Origin: an uncultured Oscillospiraceae bacterium
GTDB taxonomy: Bacteria; Bacillota; Clostridia; Oscillospirales; Ruminococcaceae
DNA length: 64,000 nt
Direction: 5' to 3'
NCBI GenBank assembly: GCA_934462925.1
Contig: CAKSIT010000001.1
Location: 186,001-250,000 of the forward strand
Shown here: positions 14,974 through 23,665 of the stretch, piece by piece
Numbering within the stretch: position 1 is the stretch's first letter
Layout: every line of letters begins with the position of its first letter
Notes under the pieces: model-generated
The model's input: only the letters and a program-made list of their open reading frames with translations
Database searches by the model: none
What the model was told of the DNA's origin: nothing
Program-made: the position numbers and the translations under genes

Positions 14974-15951
14974 ATGAATGCCAGATTTCACATACCGGAT
15001 TTTTATGTTCATGCAATTCTGAATCTTAATCTTATCGACAAGATAAAGGAACACCCCGAGTACTTCTACGACGGCATTGAGATTGCTTCGTGCTACGGCT
15101 GCTTTGCGCCCGCCCTCTGGAACGGCGGCAGGGTTGTCGCGGGTACTTCTACCACAACGCTTATAAATAACACGATTCGCGCGTTCAACGAGCGGGGCGT
15201 GCCTATCCGTTACACGTTCACAAACCCAACACTCACCAAGGACGACCTGCGCGACCCGTTCTGCAATAAAATCTGCCGCCTTGCGGAAAACGGCTTCAAC
15301 GAAATTATAGTGAACCTGCCTTTCCTCGAGGATTACATACGCGAGAAGTACCCCAAGTTTCCGCTTGTATCGTCTACCGTTAAGCAGATAGAGGACTACG
15401 ACGCGCTCATGCGCGAGTTCGAGAAGGACTACAAGCTGGTGGTTCTCGACTACAACTGGAACAACGATTTCGAGCGCCTTGAAAAGATACCGCAGGAGTA
15501 CCGCTCGCGCTGCGAGATACTGATAAACCCTTACTGCACCCCGCATTGCAAGCGCCGCGGCGCGCATTACGCAGCCCTCGGCGAGGCTCAGCGCGAAAGC
15601 TCCGTATCGCCGCTTATGTCTAAGCTTTACGGCAGGAACACCATGCAGAAAGCAATGGATTTCAAGTGCGAATTCACGAGCTATAACTTCTATCAGATAC
15701 AGAAGTTAGGCACGTTCGTTGGACTTGATTCGATACAGAAGTACCTTGATATGGGCTTCAACAACTTCAAAATCGAGGGCAGGGTTATAAGCCCCTACAA
15801 TGTGCTTGAAAGCTATATCTACTACATGGTAAAGCCCGAGTACCGCGACCTGTGCCGCCTTGAAATACTCACCTCGCCGCCAAGAGTTCCGCTTTCGGGA
15901 GAGCAGCGCCCTGTAGGAGAACTGGTGCGCGAGCTTGCGGATAAGGCGTGA
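14974..15951 (+). CDS. U32-family-like TIM-barrel protein
   Basis: The 325-aa protein resembles the peptidase U32/UbiU-YhbU superfamily. It has a strand-helix barrel pattern, EILINPYCTPHCKRRGAHY with Cys residues spaced as for Fe-S or metal binding, and the C-terminal signature DMGFNNFKIEGR that matches the U32 LKIEGR motif. Relatives act in tRNA or quinone hydroxylation with an iron-sulfur cluster, and true proteolysis is doubtful for the family. The substrate is unknown. It is a single gene between its own promoter and that of the next gene, with no partner visible. Confidence 0.65.
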   Translation: MNARFHIPDFYVHAILNLNLIDKIKEHPEYFYDGIEIASCYGCFAPALWNGGRVVAGTSTTTLINNTIRAFNERGVPIRYTFTNPTLTKDDLRDPFCNKICRLAENGFNEIIVNLPFLEDYIREKYPKFPLVSSTVKQIEDYDALMREFEKDYKLVVLDYNWNNDFERLEKIPQEYRSRCEILINPYCTPHCKRRGAHYAALGEAQRESSVSPLMSKLYGRNTMQKAMDFKCEFTSYNFYQIQKLGTFVGLDSIQKYLDMGFNNFKIEGRVISPYNVLESYIYYMVKPEYRDLCRLEILTSPPRVPLSGEQRPVGELVRELADKA

Positions 15952-16021
15952 CCTGAGCCGTTGTTATTGCTTTTTTCCTAAAATGAATCCCTTTTCGTTC
16001 TAATTTTATAGATATTGACTA

Positions 16022-16050
16022 TTGAAAATTATACCGTAATGTGGTATACT
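16022..16050 (+). promoter_or_regulatory. sigma-A promoter of the SCP2-like gene
   Basis: TTGAAA, 17 bp, TATACT, followed by a leader of about 60 nt and CAGGAGG. Confidence 0.7.
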
Positions 16051-16114
16051 GTCATTAACAGATGATAATATCCATAAAATTACCATAGACAGACTGATGT
16101 CAGGAGGATTACTT

Positions 16115-16705
16115 ATGACTAATTTTGAACTTTCCGAAAAGGTAAAGGGCTACCTTAAGGGCAGCGCCGCAAAGGCAAAGAAGTTTGAGGACCTGGTGGC
16201 AGTCACCATCTCTCTCATCTCTGAGAACACCGAGGATATGTACGTTACCGTAAGAGATGGCGAGATACTTGTTGACGCATACCATTACGACGACAACAAC
16301 TGCTCTATCGAGGCTTCCGCAGAAACCGTTGACAAGCTGTTCAGCGGCGAGCTTCCCTTTGACAAGGCTCTCGCAGACGGCGCTGTTAAGGTAAAGAGCG
16401 GCGAAACCGCCAAGTTCAAGGCGCTCGAGGTTCTCGTACCCGCCAAGAAGGCTGCCAAAAAGGCAGAAAAGCCCGCTGCAAAGCCTGCAAAGGCAGCAGA
16501 GAAGAAGGCAGCTCCCAAGGCGGAGGCTAAGCCCGAGGTAAAGGCAGCGCCCGCGCCCAAGGCGGAAAAGAAGCCCGAAGCAGCGCCCGCTGTAAAGCCC
16601 GCTGCCGCACCCGCTAAGGCTGAGGTTAAGCCCGCAGAGCCTGCAAAGCCTGCAGCTCCCGCAAAGCCCGCAGCGCCCGCAGCGAAAAACGGCAAGAAGA
16701 AGTAA
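16115..16705 (+). CDS. SCP2-like domain protein with Ala/Lys/Pro-rich tail
   Basis: The start chosen is ATG 16115, behind AGGAGG with 7-bp spacing. The 196-aa protein has a folded N-terminal domain (1-110). The pattern YHYDDNNCSIEASAETVDKL, then GELPFDKALADGAVKVKSGE, resembles the SCP2 sterol-carrier fold, in which the last strands follow a low-level ligand cavity. Residues 111-196 are a disordered, strongly basic repeat of AKKA, KPAAKP and PAAPAK. Histone-H1-like tails of this kind often bind nucleic acid or polyphosphate, so DNA or surface association is possible. Ligand and location are unknown. There is no signal peptide. Confidence 0.7.
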   Translation: MTNFELSEKVKGYLKGSAAKAKKFEDLVAVTISLISENTEDMYVTVRDGEILVDAYHYDDNNCSIEASAETVDKLFSGELPFDKALADGAVKVKSGETAKFKALEVLVPAKKAAKKAEKPAAKPAKAAEKKAAPKAEAKPEVKAAPAPKAEKKPEAAPAVKPAAAPAKAEVKPAEPAKPAAPAKPAAPAAKNGKKK

Positions 16706-16718
16706 AGCGTTCATACAA

Positions 16719-16756
16719 TAAAGCCCGCCGAGTAATTTGGCGGGCTTTTTTATTTG
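16719..16756 (+). terminator. terminator of the SCP2-like gene
   Basis: AAAGCCCGCC, loop GAGTAATTT, GGCGGGCTTTTTTATTT. Confidence 0.9.
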
Positions 16757-16784
16757 TTCTGAAGCGCACTTCTTTTATGCAAGA

Positions 16785-16810
16785 CGCCCCCTCCCGCTCG
16801 GGAGGGGGCG
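16785..16810 (-). terminator. hairpin after gatB
   Basis: An 11-bp stem CGCCCCCTCCC / GGGAGGGGGCG with a GCTC loop lies 34 bp beyond the gatB stop. The minus-strand U tract is poor, so it may act as an mRNA 3'-end stabiliser as much as a terminator. Confidence 0.5.
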
Positions 16811-16843
16811 ACTTATTGTAAATGGTCAGGCTTTGAGCGGGCG

Positions 16844-18277
16844 TCACTCCGAAAGCTTCTTTGTGATGTAGTCCTGAATTGCCTTAGGCGAAGCCGCGCC
16901 CTTAAGCGCCTTGTTCGCCTGCCCCATAAAGAAGCCGAACACCTTCTTGTCGCCGTTTTTGTACTGCTCAACAGGGCGCGGGTTGTTCGCGATTATCTCG
17001 TCAACCACCTTTGCCAGCAGGTCGTTGTCTTCCTTTATCCACAGGTCCTGCGCGTCCGCAATGTCCTTCGGCGTGCCGCCGTTCTGCAGCATTTCGCCGA
17101 GAACAAGCTTAGCGTTCGCCTGCGAGAGCTTGTCTGTCTGGAGAAGCTCAACAAGCTGCGCGAACTCGCGCCCGCTGAACTTAAGCGTGTCCATATCCGC
17201 TTCTCCGAGATTTATGCGGCGCATAAGCTCGCCGTTGATGTAGTTTGCAAGCGCCTTTGGGTTGTCGTAAGCCGCAAGCGCCTCGTCAAAGAAGTCGCAT
17301 ATTTTCTTGCTGCCAACGATAAGGTCTGCGTCCGCGCGCTTTATGCCGTATTCCTCGACATAGCGCTTAACGCGCTGCTCGGGCATTTCGGGCAGGGACT
17401 CGCGTATAGCCTCAAGCTCCTCCTCCGTAAAGATGATGGGCGGGATATCGGGGTCGGGGAAGTAGCGGTAGTCGTGCGCGTCCTCCTTGCTTCTCATGGC
17501 GGTGGTTTCGCCGAGCGCCTCGTTAAAGCGGCGCGTCTGCTGGATTACGCGCTCGCCGTTGTCGAGAAGCTCCTCCTGCCGCTCAATCTCCACCTCGATA
17601 GCCTTTGCAATGGCCTTAAGGGAGTTGAGGTTCTTAAGCTCGGTGCGCGTACCAAGCTCGGCGCTGCCCTTTGGCGCAATGGAGATGTTCACGTCGCAGC
17701 GGATAGAACCCTGCTCCATTTTGCAGTCGCATATGCCCGCATATTGCAGCAGCAGCTTAACCTTTTCCATAAAGGCTATAACTTCGTCCGCGGAGTGGAA
17801 GTCAGGCTCTGTTACTATCTCGATAAGCGGGATACCGCAGCGGTTGTAGTCCGCAAGGGAAATGCGGTTCACCTCGTCGTGAACGAGCTTGCCCGCGTCC
17901 TCCTCAAGGTGTATGCGGTTTATGCGAATGGACTTTTCCGTGCCGTTGACGTTGATGTCAACGCGGCCGTCAAGGCAGACGGGGCGCGGCATCTGTGAAA
18001 TCTGGTAAGCCTTTGGCAGGTCGGGGTAGAAGTAGTTTTTTCTGTCCCATTTCGTAAAGCGCGAGATGCTGCAGTTCATCACATAGCCCGCCTTGATGAT
18101 GTACTCTACCGCGCGCCTGTTAAGCACGGGGAGCGTTCCCGGCAGACCGCTGCACACGGGGCAGCAGCGCGAGTTCGGCGTGCCGCCGAATTCTGCGGAG
18201 CAGGTGCAGAACACCTTTGAGTTGGTCAGCAGTTCCGCGTGTATTTCAAGACCCATTGTGGGGTAGTAAGCGCTCAT
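16844..18277 (-). CDS. gatB: Asp-tRNA(Asn)/Glu-tRNA(Gln) amidotransferase subunit B
   Basis: This 477-aa protein begins MSAYYPTMGLEIHAELLT, the standard GatB start, followed by metal-site cysteines (CTCS, CCPVCSGLPGTLP). The GatB cradle domain (NYFYPDLPKAYQISQ, IEIVTEPDFHS) and the helical tail/YqeY domain ending in QANKALKGAASPKAIQDYI are complete. It binds the mischarged tRNA and phosphorylates the Glu/Asp side chain with ATP. It sits 17 bp after gatA in the gatCAB operon. Its presence implies that Gln-tRNA, and perhaps Asn-tRNA, is made indirectly. Confidence 0.97.
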   Translation of the reverse strand: MSAYYPTMGLEIHAELLTNSKVFCTCSAEFGGTPNSRCCPVCSGLPGTLPVLNRRAVEYIIKAGYVMNCSISRFTKWDRKNYFYPDLPKAYQISQMPRPVCLDGRVDINVNGTEKSIRINRIHLEEDAGKLVHDEVNRISLADYNRCGIPLIEIVTEPDFHSADEVIAFMEKVKLLLQYAGICDCKMEQGSIRCDVNISIAPKGSAELGTRTELKNLNSLKAIAKAIEVEIERQEELLDNGERVIQQTRRFNEALGETTAMRSKEDAHDYRYFPDPDIPPIIFTEEELEAIRESLPEMPEQRVKRYVEEYGIKRADADLIVGSKKICDFFDEALAAYDNPKALANYINGELMRRINLGEADMDTLKFSGREFAQLVELLQTDKLSQANAKLVLGEMLQNGGTPKDIADAQDLWIKEDNDLLAKVVDEIIANNPRPVEQYKNGDKKVFGFFMGQANKALKGAASPKAIQDYITKKLSE

Positions 18278-18294
18278 TGTGTGTTACCTCCTTC

Positions 18295-19743
18295 TCAAAG
18301 CTGCGGAGCAACGGGCGAGAAGCCCTGCTCGAACGCGTGCGCGCACTGGAGGATAGTCTGCTCGTCGAAGCGGCGGCCGATAACCGACATTCCAATGGGC
18401 ATACCGTCCGCAGAGTAGCCGCAGGTGGTGGAAACGCCCGGAAGCTGCGCTATGTTTACGGTAACGGTGCAGATATCCGCGAGATACATCTTTACGGGGT
18501 CGTTGTCCTGCACGCCCGCTTTGTACGCGGGTGTGGGCGCTGTGGGCGTAAGTATAACGTCCGCAATGTCGAACACGTCGTTGTACTCCTTGATTATCTC
18601 CTGCTTAAGCGCGAGCGCCTTTTTGTAGTACGCGTCGTAGTATCCGCTTGAAAGCGCGTAGTTTCCGAGAAGAATGCGGCGCTTAACCTCCTCGCCGAAC
18701 CCGCGCGAGCGGCTGTCGCGTATAAGCTCCTCAAACGTTCTGCCCTCGCCGCGGAAGCCGTATTTGATTCCGTCGAAGCGCGAGAGGTTAGAAGCGGCCT
18801 CCGCGCAGGCGATAAGGTAGTACGCGGGGATAGCGTATTTAAGTCCCGGTATGGAGCATTCGACAAGCTGCGCGCCCTGCGCTTCAAGCGCCTTTGCGGC
18901 GTTGAGTACAGCCTGCTTTACCTCGCTGTCAATGTCGTCGGAGTAGAACTCCTTGGGCATTGCAATTTTCATGCCCTTTATCGGGGCGTTAAGCTTTTCT
19001 GTAAAGTCGGGCGTGGAAACGCGCGCGCTCGTAGCGTCGTGCGGGTCGCTGCCGCAGATGGCGTTGAGCATGATAGCGCAGTCAACGGCGTCTGAGCAGA
19101 TAGGTCCTATCTGGTCGAGCGAGCTTGCAAACGCCACAAGCCCGTAGCGCGAAACTCTGCCATAGGTGGGCTTAATGCCCGTAACGCCGCAGAACGAAGC
19201 GGGCTGTCTTATAGAGCCGCCCGTGTCGCTGCCGAGCGCCGCAGGCGCAAGCGAAGCCGAAACGCACGCCGCGCTGCCGCCCGACGAGCCGCCGGGTACG
19301 CGGGTAAGGTCGTAGGGGTTCTTGGTCTTTGCGAACGCCGAGGTCTGCGTAGAGCCGCCCATGGCGAACTCGTCCATGCTTGTCTTGCCAAGCAGCACAT
19401 AGCCCTGCGCGTTGAGTTTTTCGATAACCGTCGCGTTGTACGGGGGGATGAAATCCTCCAGCATACGGCTGGCGCAGGTGGTCTTTATGCCGTCCGTGCA
19501 GATGTTGTCCTTTATCGCAAGCGGAATGCCCGTAAGCGGGGAAGCCTTGCCCTCGTCTATGAGCTTCTGCGCGCGCGCAGCCTGCTCCATAGCCTTGCCG
19601 CGCGTAACGGTGATAAAGGAGAGCAGCTTGTCGTCCGTCGCTTCTATCCGTGAAAAGTATTCTCCGCAAAGCTCCGCGGCGCTTATTTTCTTTTCGTCGA
19701 GCGCCTTTCTCAGGTCGCGTATCTTAGCGCGTGTTATATCCAT
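18295..19743 (-). CDS. gatA: Asp-tRNA(Asn)/Glu-tRNA(Gln) amidotransferase subunit A
   Basis: This 482-aa amidase-signature enzyme liberates ammonia from Gln and channels it to GatB. The Ser-cisSer-Lys triad is visible: IAIKDNICTDG carries the Lys (about residue 77), and PGGSSGGSAACVSASLAP carries both serines. GSDTGGSIRQPASFCG follows. Length is normal. It lies 12 bp downstream of gatC in one operon. Confidence 0.97.
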   Translation of the reverse strand: MDITRAKIRDLRKALDEKKISAAELCGEYFSRIEATDDKLLSFITVTRGKAMEQAARAQKLIDEGKASPLTGIPLAIKDNICTDGIKTTCASRMLEDFIPPYNATVIEKLNAQGYVLLGKTSMDEFAMGGSTQTSAFAKTKNPYDLTRVPGGSSGGSAACVSASLAPAALGSDTGGSIRQPASFCGVTGIKPTYGRVSRYGLVAFASSLDQIGPICSDAVDCAIMLNAICGSDPHDATSARVSTPDFTEKLNAPIKGMKIAMPKEFYSDDIDSEVKQAVLNAAKALEAQGAQLVECSIPGLKYAIPAYYLIACAEAASNLSRFDGIKYGFRGEGRTFEELIRDSRSRGFGEEVKRRILLGNYALSSGYYDAYYKKALALKQEIIKEYNDVFDIADVILTPTAPTPAYKAGVQDNDPVKMYLADICTVTVNIAQLPGVSTTCGYSADGMPIGMSVIGRRFDEQTILQCAHAFEQGFSPVAPQL

Positions 19744-19755
19744 CTGTACCCCTCC

Positions 19756-20040
19756 TTATTCAACGACCTTCGGCACGACGTAGCAGCCGTCGGTGCTTTC
19801 GGTGTTCTGCAGCAGCTTTTCCGCAGGGAAGGAGGGCTGCGCCTTATCCTCGCGCGTATCGCCGAACGCGATGCTGTTGTTGTCCTTGGTGTCGTCATAG
19901 GTGAGGTCAAAGCTCTTTATTTCGTCCATAAGGTCGATTATGTCGCCCATCTCGCCCATTACCTTTTCAAGCCCTGCTTCGTCGTAGTTCAGCTTGCTCA
20001 GCTCGCAAAGGTGCTGTATGGTTTTGAGTTCAATAGCCAT
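19756..20040 (-). CDS. gatC: Asp-tRNA(Asn)/Glu-tRNA(Gln) amidotransferase subunit C
   Basis: This 94-aa small subunit wraps GatA and GatB together. Typical features are the N-terminal helix TIQHLCELSKLNYDE, the central MGDIIDLMDEIKSFD, and the C-terminal extended stretch ending DGCYVVPKVVE. It is the first gene of gatCAB, and AAAGGA precedes the ATG. Confidence 0.95.
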   Translation of the reverse strand: MAIELKTIQHLCELSKLNYDEAGLEKVMGEMGDIIDLMDEIKSFDLTYDDTKDNNSIAFGDTREDKAQPSFPAEKLLQNTESTDGCYVVPKVVE

Positions 20041-20113
20041 AGGGGGTCGTCCTTTCTATTGTTCTGCCCGCGCGCCGCAGCGCAAAGGGCGGTTTGTAAA
20101 CAAATACATTATT

Positions 20114-20142
20114 ATTATAGCCGATTTCCGCAGATTTTTCAA
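20114..20142 (-). promoter_or_regulatory. sigma-A promoter of gatCAB
   Basis: The minus strand has TTGAAA, 17 bp, TATAAT, about 75 bp upstream of gatC. Between it and the glutamate synthase promoter (20143-20382) I see only AT-rich and short G+C patches, with no gene. Confidence 0.75.
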
Positions 20143-20382
20143 GTGCAATTTTCAAATATAATGTAAAGCGCGCGCATTTTTTTCGCTTTTGGAGAAAATA
20201 ACGAAAAATTTGAAGCGAGCGCGCTTCACTTCTTGCAAAAATGACAAGAGCCGCGTCGGCATGGGCGCGGGCGGGGGAAATTCCGCATAACAATGCGCCG
20301 CGAGCAATTCTGATTCACCCGAAAAGTAAGCCGCGGTATACGCGAAAATGAAATTTCCTGCAAAAAAACTTGCAAAAAGCTC

Positions 20383-20411
20383 TTGACAAATCTGTTTTGC
20401 GGTGCTATAAT
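20383..20411 (+). promoter_or_regulatory. sigma-A promoter of the glutamate synthase operon
   Basis: TTGACA, 17 bp, TATAAT: a perfect match. The expected start is near 20418, leaving a leader of about 160 nt that contains two terminator-like hairpins. Confidence 0.9.
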
Positions 20412-20446
20412 AACATCAGTCAGCGCGGACGGAAATAAATTGTCGC

Positions 20447-20467
20447 GCCGCAAACGCGGCTTTTTTT
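20447..20467 (+). terminator. leader attenuator 1 of the glutamate synthase operon
   Basis: GCCGC-AAAC-GCGGC is followed by seven T. It stands only about 30 nt after the predicted transcription start and about 110 nt before the first gene, so it would abort transcription unless prevented. An upstream segment GCGCGGAC can pair with GTCGCGC, which abuts and slightly overlaps the left arm of this stem. Confidence 0.7.
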
Positions 20468-20470
20468 ATT

Positions 20471-20499
20471 CCTGCCGCAGCGTGCAGGATATTTTTTTT
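20471..20499 (+). terminator. leader attenuator 2 of the glutamate synthase operon
   Basis: CCTGC, 8-nt loop, GCAGG, ATA, then eight T. It is a second terminator-like structure immediately after the first. Tandem terminators in a leader are unusual for a simple constitutive operon. Confidence 0.6.
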
Positions 20500-20577
20500 A
20501 GCGCTTCATCGCGCTTTCGGGCGGTATGCAGTAAAAATGCAAGCCGTAATGCACGAACATTATTAAGGAGTGAGCGT

Positions 20578-21675
20578 ATGTTACAAAAAGAGGGAGAGGT
20601 CAGGATACCCGCAGGCTGTGCCATTTCAGGTCTTATAAACCGCAGCGGGAGAAGGACTAACGGCAGCGTTATCGTCAATTCTATCGGTTGTATGCACGAC
20701 CGCTCGAACGGACTGGGCGGCGGCTACGCAGGCTACGGTATCTACCCCGAGTACAAGGACCAGTATGCCTTTCACGTTTTCTACGAGTCCAACGACGCAA
20801 GGATAAAGACCGAGGCTTTCATCGACAGGCACTTCGACGTAATCAACCTGTCGCGCATACCCACAAGAAAGCACCCGAACATCACGCACGAGCCGCTCAT
20901 ATGGCGCTATTTCGTGAACCCCCTGCCCACAAAGCTGCAGGAAAGCCAGCTTGACGAGCGCACCTACGTTGCGCGCTGCGTAATCAAGATAAACGACAAG
21001 ATACCCGGCGCGTATGTGTTCTCAAGCGGCAAGAACATGGGCGTATTCAAGGCCGTGGGCTACCCCGAGGATGTCGGCGAGTTTTACCGACTTGACGAGT
21101 ACGACGGCTGGGCGTGGACGGTACACGGCAGATACCCCACGAACACCCCCGGCTGGTGGGGCGGCGCGCACCCGTTCGCGCTGCTGGACTACACCGTAGT
21201 GCATAACGGCGAGATATCCTCCTACGACGCGAACAGGCGCTTTATAGAGATGTACGGCTACAAGTGCAACCTGCTAACGGATACCGAGGTCATCACCTAC
21301 ATAATAGACTATCTCAACCGCAGGCTGGGAATGCCGCTTGAGGACGTAGCGCGCGTTATCGCCGCGCCGTTCTGGAGCGAGATAGATTCGGGCTGCTTCT
21401 CCGCAGAGGAAACCGAGAAGATACGCCATTTCAGAAACGTTTACTCAAGCCTGCTGATAACAGGGCCGTTCTCGATTATACTCGGCTTCAACAACGGGCT
21501 TATGGCTCTCAACGACAGGCTTAAGCTGCGCAGCATGGTGGCGGCGGAAAAGGGCGACACGGTGTACATTTCCTCCGAGGAATGTTCAATAAGAACAATG
21601 TGTCCCGACGTTGACCGCATATGGTCGCCGCGCGGCGGAGAGCCGATAATCGTGACGCTCGACAAGAACGTCTGA
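20578..21675 (+). CDS. glutamate synthase, class II glutamine amidotransferase subunit
   Basis: The start is ATG 20578 behind AAGGAG; an upstream in-frame extension would run through the leader terminators. The 365-aa protein is a stand-alone GATase domain of the archaeal-type glutamate synthase. The segment VRIPAGCAISGL places a Cys after 13 residues, expected to become the N-terminal nucleophile after processing. SWTxHGRYPTNTPG-type residues are seen as WAWTVHGRYPTNTPGWWGG, then VVHNGEISSYDANRRF and TDTEVITYIIDY. It hydrolyses Gln and passes ammonia to the FMN subunit next door. It is the first gene of the operon. Confidence 0.9.
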   Translation: MLQKEGEVRIPAGCAISGLINRSGRRTNGSVIVNSIGCMHDRSNGLGGGYAGYGIYPEYKDQYAFHVFYESNDARIKTEAFIDRHFDVINLSRIPTRKHPNITHEPLIWRYFVNPLPTKLQESQLDERTYVARCVIKINDKIPGAYVFSSGKNMGVFKAVGYPEDVGEFYRLDEYDGWAWTVHGRYPTNTPGWWGGAHPFALLDYTVVHNGEISSYDANRRFIEMYGYKCNLLTDTEVITYIIDYLNRRLGMPLEDVARVIAAPFWSEIDSGCFSAEETEKIRHFRNVYSSLLITGPFSIILGFNNGLMALNDRLKLRSMVAAEKGDTVYISSEECSIRTMCPDVDRIWSPRGGEPIIVTLDKNV

Positions 21676-21699
21676 TAACTTGAGAAAGGGTGAACGAAA

Positions 21700-23205
21700 G
21701 TGGCTATAAATTACATGAATCCTCTTTTCGAGGTGCTGCGCGACCCCGACCGCTGCATAAAGTGCCGCGTGTGCGAGCGCCAGTGTGCAAACGAGGTACA
21801 CAGATACGACCCCGACCTCGGCAGAATGATATCCGATGAAACTACCTGCGTGGACTGCCAGCGCTGCGTATGTCTGTGTCCCACGCACGCGCTTAAGATA
21901 AGGCCCAACGAGAACCGCTTCCGCGAGAACGGCAACTGGTCCATGCAGATAATGGACGAGGTGTACAAGCAGGCGGGCAGCGGCGGCGTGCTGCTGTCGG
22001 CGATGGGCAACCCCAAGGAGTACCCCGTTTACTGGGACAAGATACTTCTCAACGCTTCGCAGGTAACCAACCCCCCGATAGACCCGCTGCGCGAGCCTAT
22101 GGAAACGCGTACGTTCCTCGGCAAAAAGAACCAGAAGATAACCTACGACGCAAACGGCATGGCTCACTACGAAAAGACCCCCTATCTCGAGCTTGACGTG
22201 CCGATAATGTTCTCCGCAATGTCGTTCGGCTCTATAAGCAAGAACGCGCACGAGAGCCTTGCAAGGGCCGCGCGCGAGCTGGGAACGTTCTACAACACGG
22301 GCGAGGGCGGACTTCATCAGGACTTCTACCGGTACGGCGCGAACACTATCGTACAGGTAGCTTCGGGGCGCTTCGGCGTGTTCAAGGGATACCTTGACGC
22401 AGGCGCTGCAATCGAGATTAAGATGGGACAGGGCGCGAAGCCCGGTATCGGCGGCCATCTGCCCGGAATGAAGATAAACGACGAGATTTCCCGCACGAGA
22501 ATGATACCCAAGGGTACGGACGCCATTTCCCCCGCGCCGCACCACGACATCTATTCAATAGAGGACCTGCGCCAGCTCGTGCTTTCGCTTAAGGAAGCCA
22601 CCGACTGGAAAAAGCCCGTTATCGTAAAGATTGCCGCTGTGCATAACGTAGCCGCCATAGCCTCGGGCATTGCGCGCTCGGGCGCGGACATAATCGCGAT
22701 AGACGGCTACCGCGGCGGTACGGGCGCTGCTCCCACAAGAATAAGGGACAACGTGGGCATACCGATAGAGCTTGCGCTTGCAAGCGTTGACCAGCGCCTG
22801 CGCGACGAGGGCATAAGAAACGACGTGTCGATAGTGGTCGGCGGTTCGGTACGCTCGAGCGCTGACGTGGTAAAGGCGATAGCGCTCGGCGCAGACGCGG
22901 TTTACATAGCTACCTCCGCGCTGCTCGCGCTCGGCTGCCACCTTTGCAGAAGCTGCAACACGGGCAAGTGCAACTGGGGCATAGCCACCCAGCGCGACGA
23001 CCTTGTAAAGCGCCTTAACCCCGATATCGGCAGCCGCCGCCTTGTAAACCTCGTTACCGCGTGGAATCACGAAATAAAAGAAATGATGGGCGGCATGGGC
23101 ATAAACTCCATAGAGTCGCTTCGCGGCAACAGACTTATGCTCAGGGGCATAGGCCTTACCCAGAAAGAGCTTGACATTCTCGGCATACAGCACGCGGGCG
23201 AGTAA
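21700..23205 (+). CDS. glutamate synthase, FMN-binding synthase subunit with ferredoxin domain
   Basis: The start is GTG 21700 behind AAAGGG. The N-terminal 70 residues of this 501-aa protein form a two-cluster ferredoxin domain (CIKCRVCERQC and CVDCQRCVCLCP). The rest is the FMN barrel that makes glutamate from 2-oxoglutarate and ammonia. It includes EGGLHQDFYRYGANTIVQVA, GQGAKPGIGGHLPG, GYRGGTGAAPTRIRDNVG and the 3Fe-4S ligand loop CHLCRSCNTGKC. Fusion of the ferredoxin to the N-terminus is known in archaeal-type enzymes. Electrons should come from the Fe-S and flavin subunits downstream. Confidence 0.92.
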   Translation: MAINYMNPLFEVLRDPDRCIKCRVCERQCANEVHRYDPDLGRMISDETTCVDCQRCVCLCPTHALKIRPNENRFRENGNWSMQIMDEVYKQAGSGGVLLSAMGNPKEYPVYWDKILLNASQVTNPPIDPLREPMETRTFLGKKNQKITYDANGMAHYEKTPYLELDVPIMFSAMSFGSISKNAHESLARAARELGTFYNTGEGGLHQDFYRYGANTIVQVASGRFGVFKGYLDAGAAIEIKMGQGAKPGIGGHLPGMKINDEISRTRMIPKGTDAISPAPHHDIYSIEDLRQLVLSLKEATDWKKPVIVKIAAVHNVAAIASGIARSGADIIAIDGYRGGTGAAPTRIRDNVGIPIELALASVDQRLRDEGIRNDVSIVVGGSVRSSADVVKAIALGADAVYIATSALLALGCHLCRSCNTGKCNWGIATQRDDLVKRLNPDIGSRRLVNLVTAWNHEIKEMMGGMGINSIESLRGNRLMLRGIGLTQKELDILGIQHAGE

Positions 23206-23220
23206 GGAGGTACGCAGACG

Positions 23221-23655
23221 ATGAAAAAGGTATATGTAAACGAGGACTGGTGTCTGGGCTGCCATCTGTGCGAGTATTACTGCGCTGCGGCGAACAGCGG
23301 CGCGGAAAACATGATAAAGGCGTTCAGCGGCGCAAAAAAGCCCCTGCCGCGTATTCAGGTAGAGGAGGGCGCCGGCGTGAACTTCGCGGTGCAGTGCCGC
23401 CACTGCGACGCGCACCCGTGCGTTAAGGGCTGCATAGCGGGCGCGCTTTCCGTAAATGACGGCGTTATTGTGTGCGACGAGTCGCGGTGCGTGGGGTGCT
23501 ACACCTGCGTGCTGTCATGTCCCTACGGCGCTATCGTCATCGACGGCGAGGGGCATAAGATACGCAAGTGCGACCTTTGCCTGTCGAACTCCAACGGCGC
23601 GCCCGCGTGCGTGCAGGGCTGCCCCAACAACGCGATAGTCTTTGAAGAAAGGTAA
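23221..23655 (+). CDS. polyferredoxin electron-transfer subunit of glutamate synthase
   Basis: This 144-aa HycB/DmsB-type protein has four Cys clusters: CLGCHLCEYYC, CRHCDAHPCVKGC, CVGCYTCVLSCP and CDLCLSNSNGAPACVQGCP. It fits four 4Fe-4S centres that would carry electrons from the pyridine-nucleotide oxidoreductase to the synthase. AAGGAGG precedes the ATG. The end overlaps the upstream region of the next gene without sharing a frame. Confidence 0.9.
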   Translation: MKKVYVNEDWCLGCHLCEYYCAAANSGAENMIKAFSGAKKPLPRIQVEEGAGVNFAVQCRHCDAHPCVKGCIAGALSVNDGVIVCDESRCVGCYTCVLSCPYGAIVIDGEGHKIRKCDLCLSNSNGAPACVQGCPNNAIVFEER

Positions 23656-23665
23656 GGTGCGGGAG

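Noticed and set aside
20412..20577. Canonical ANTAR twin hexaloop hairpins in the glutamate synthase leader
   Set aside because: I looked for two stems with A at loop position 1 and G at position 4 and could not place them convincingly, so only the terminators are annotated.
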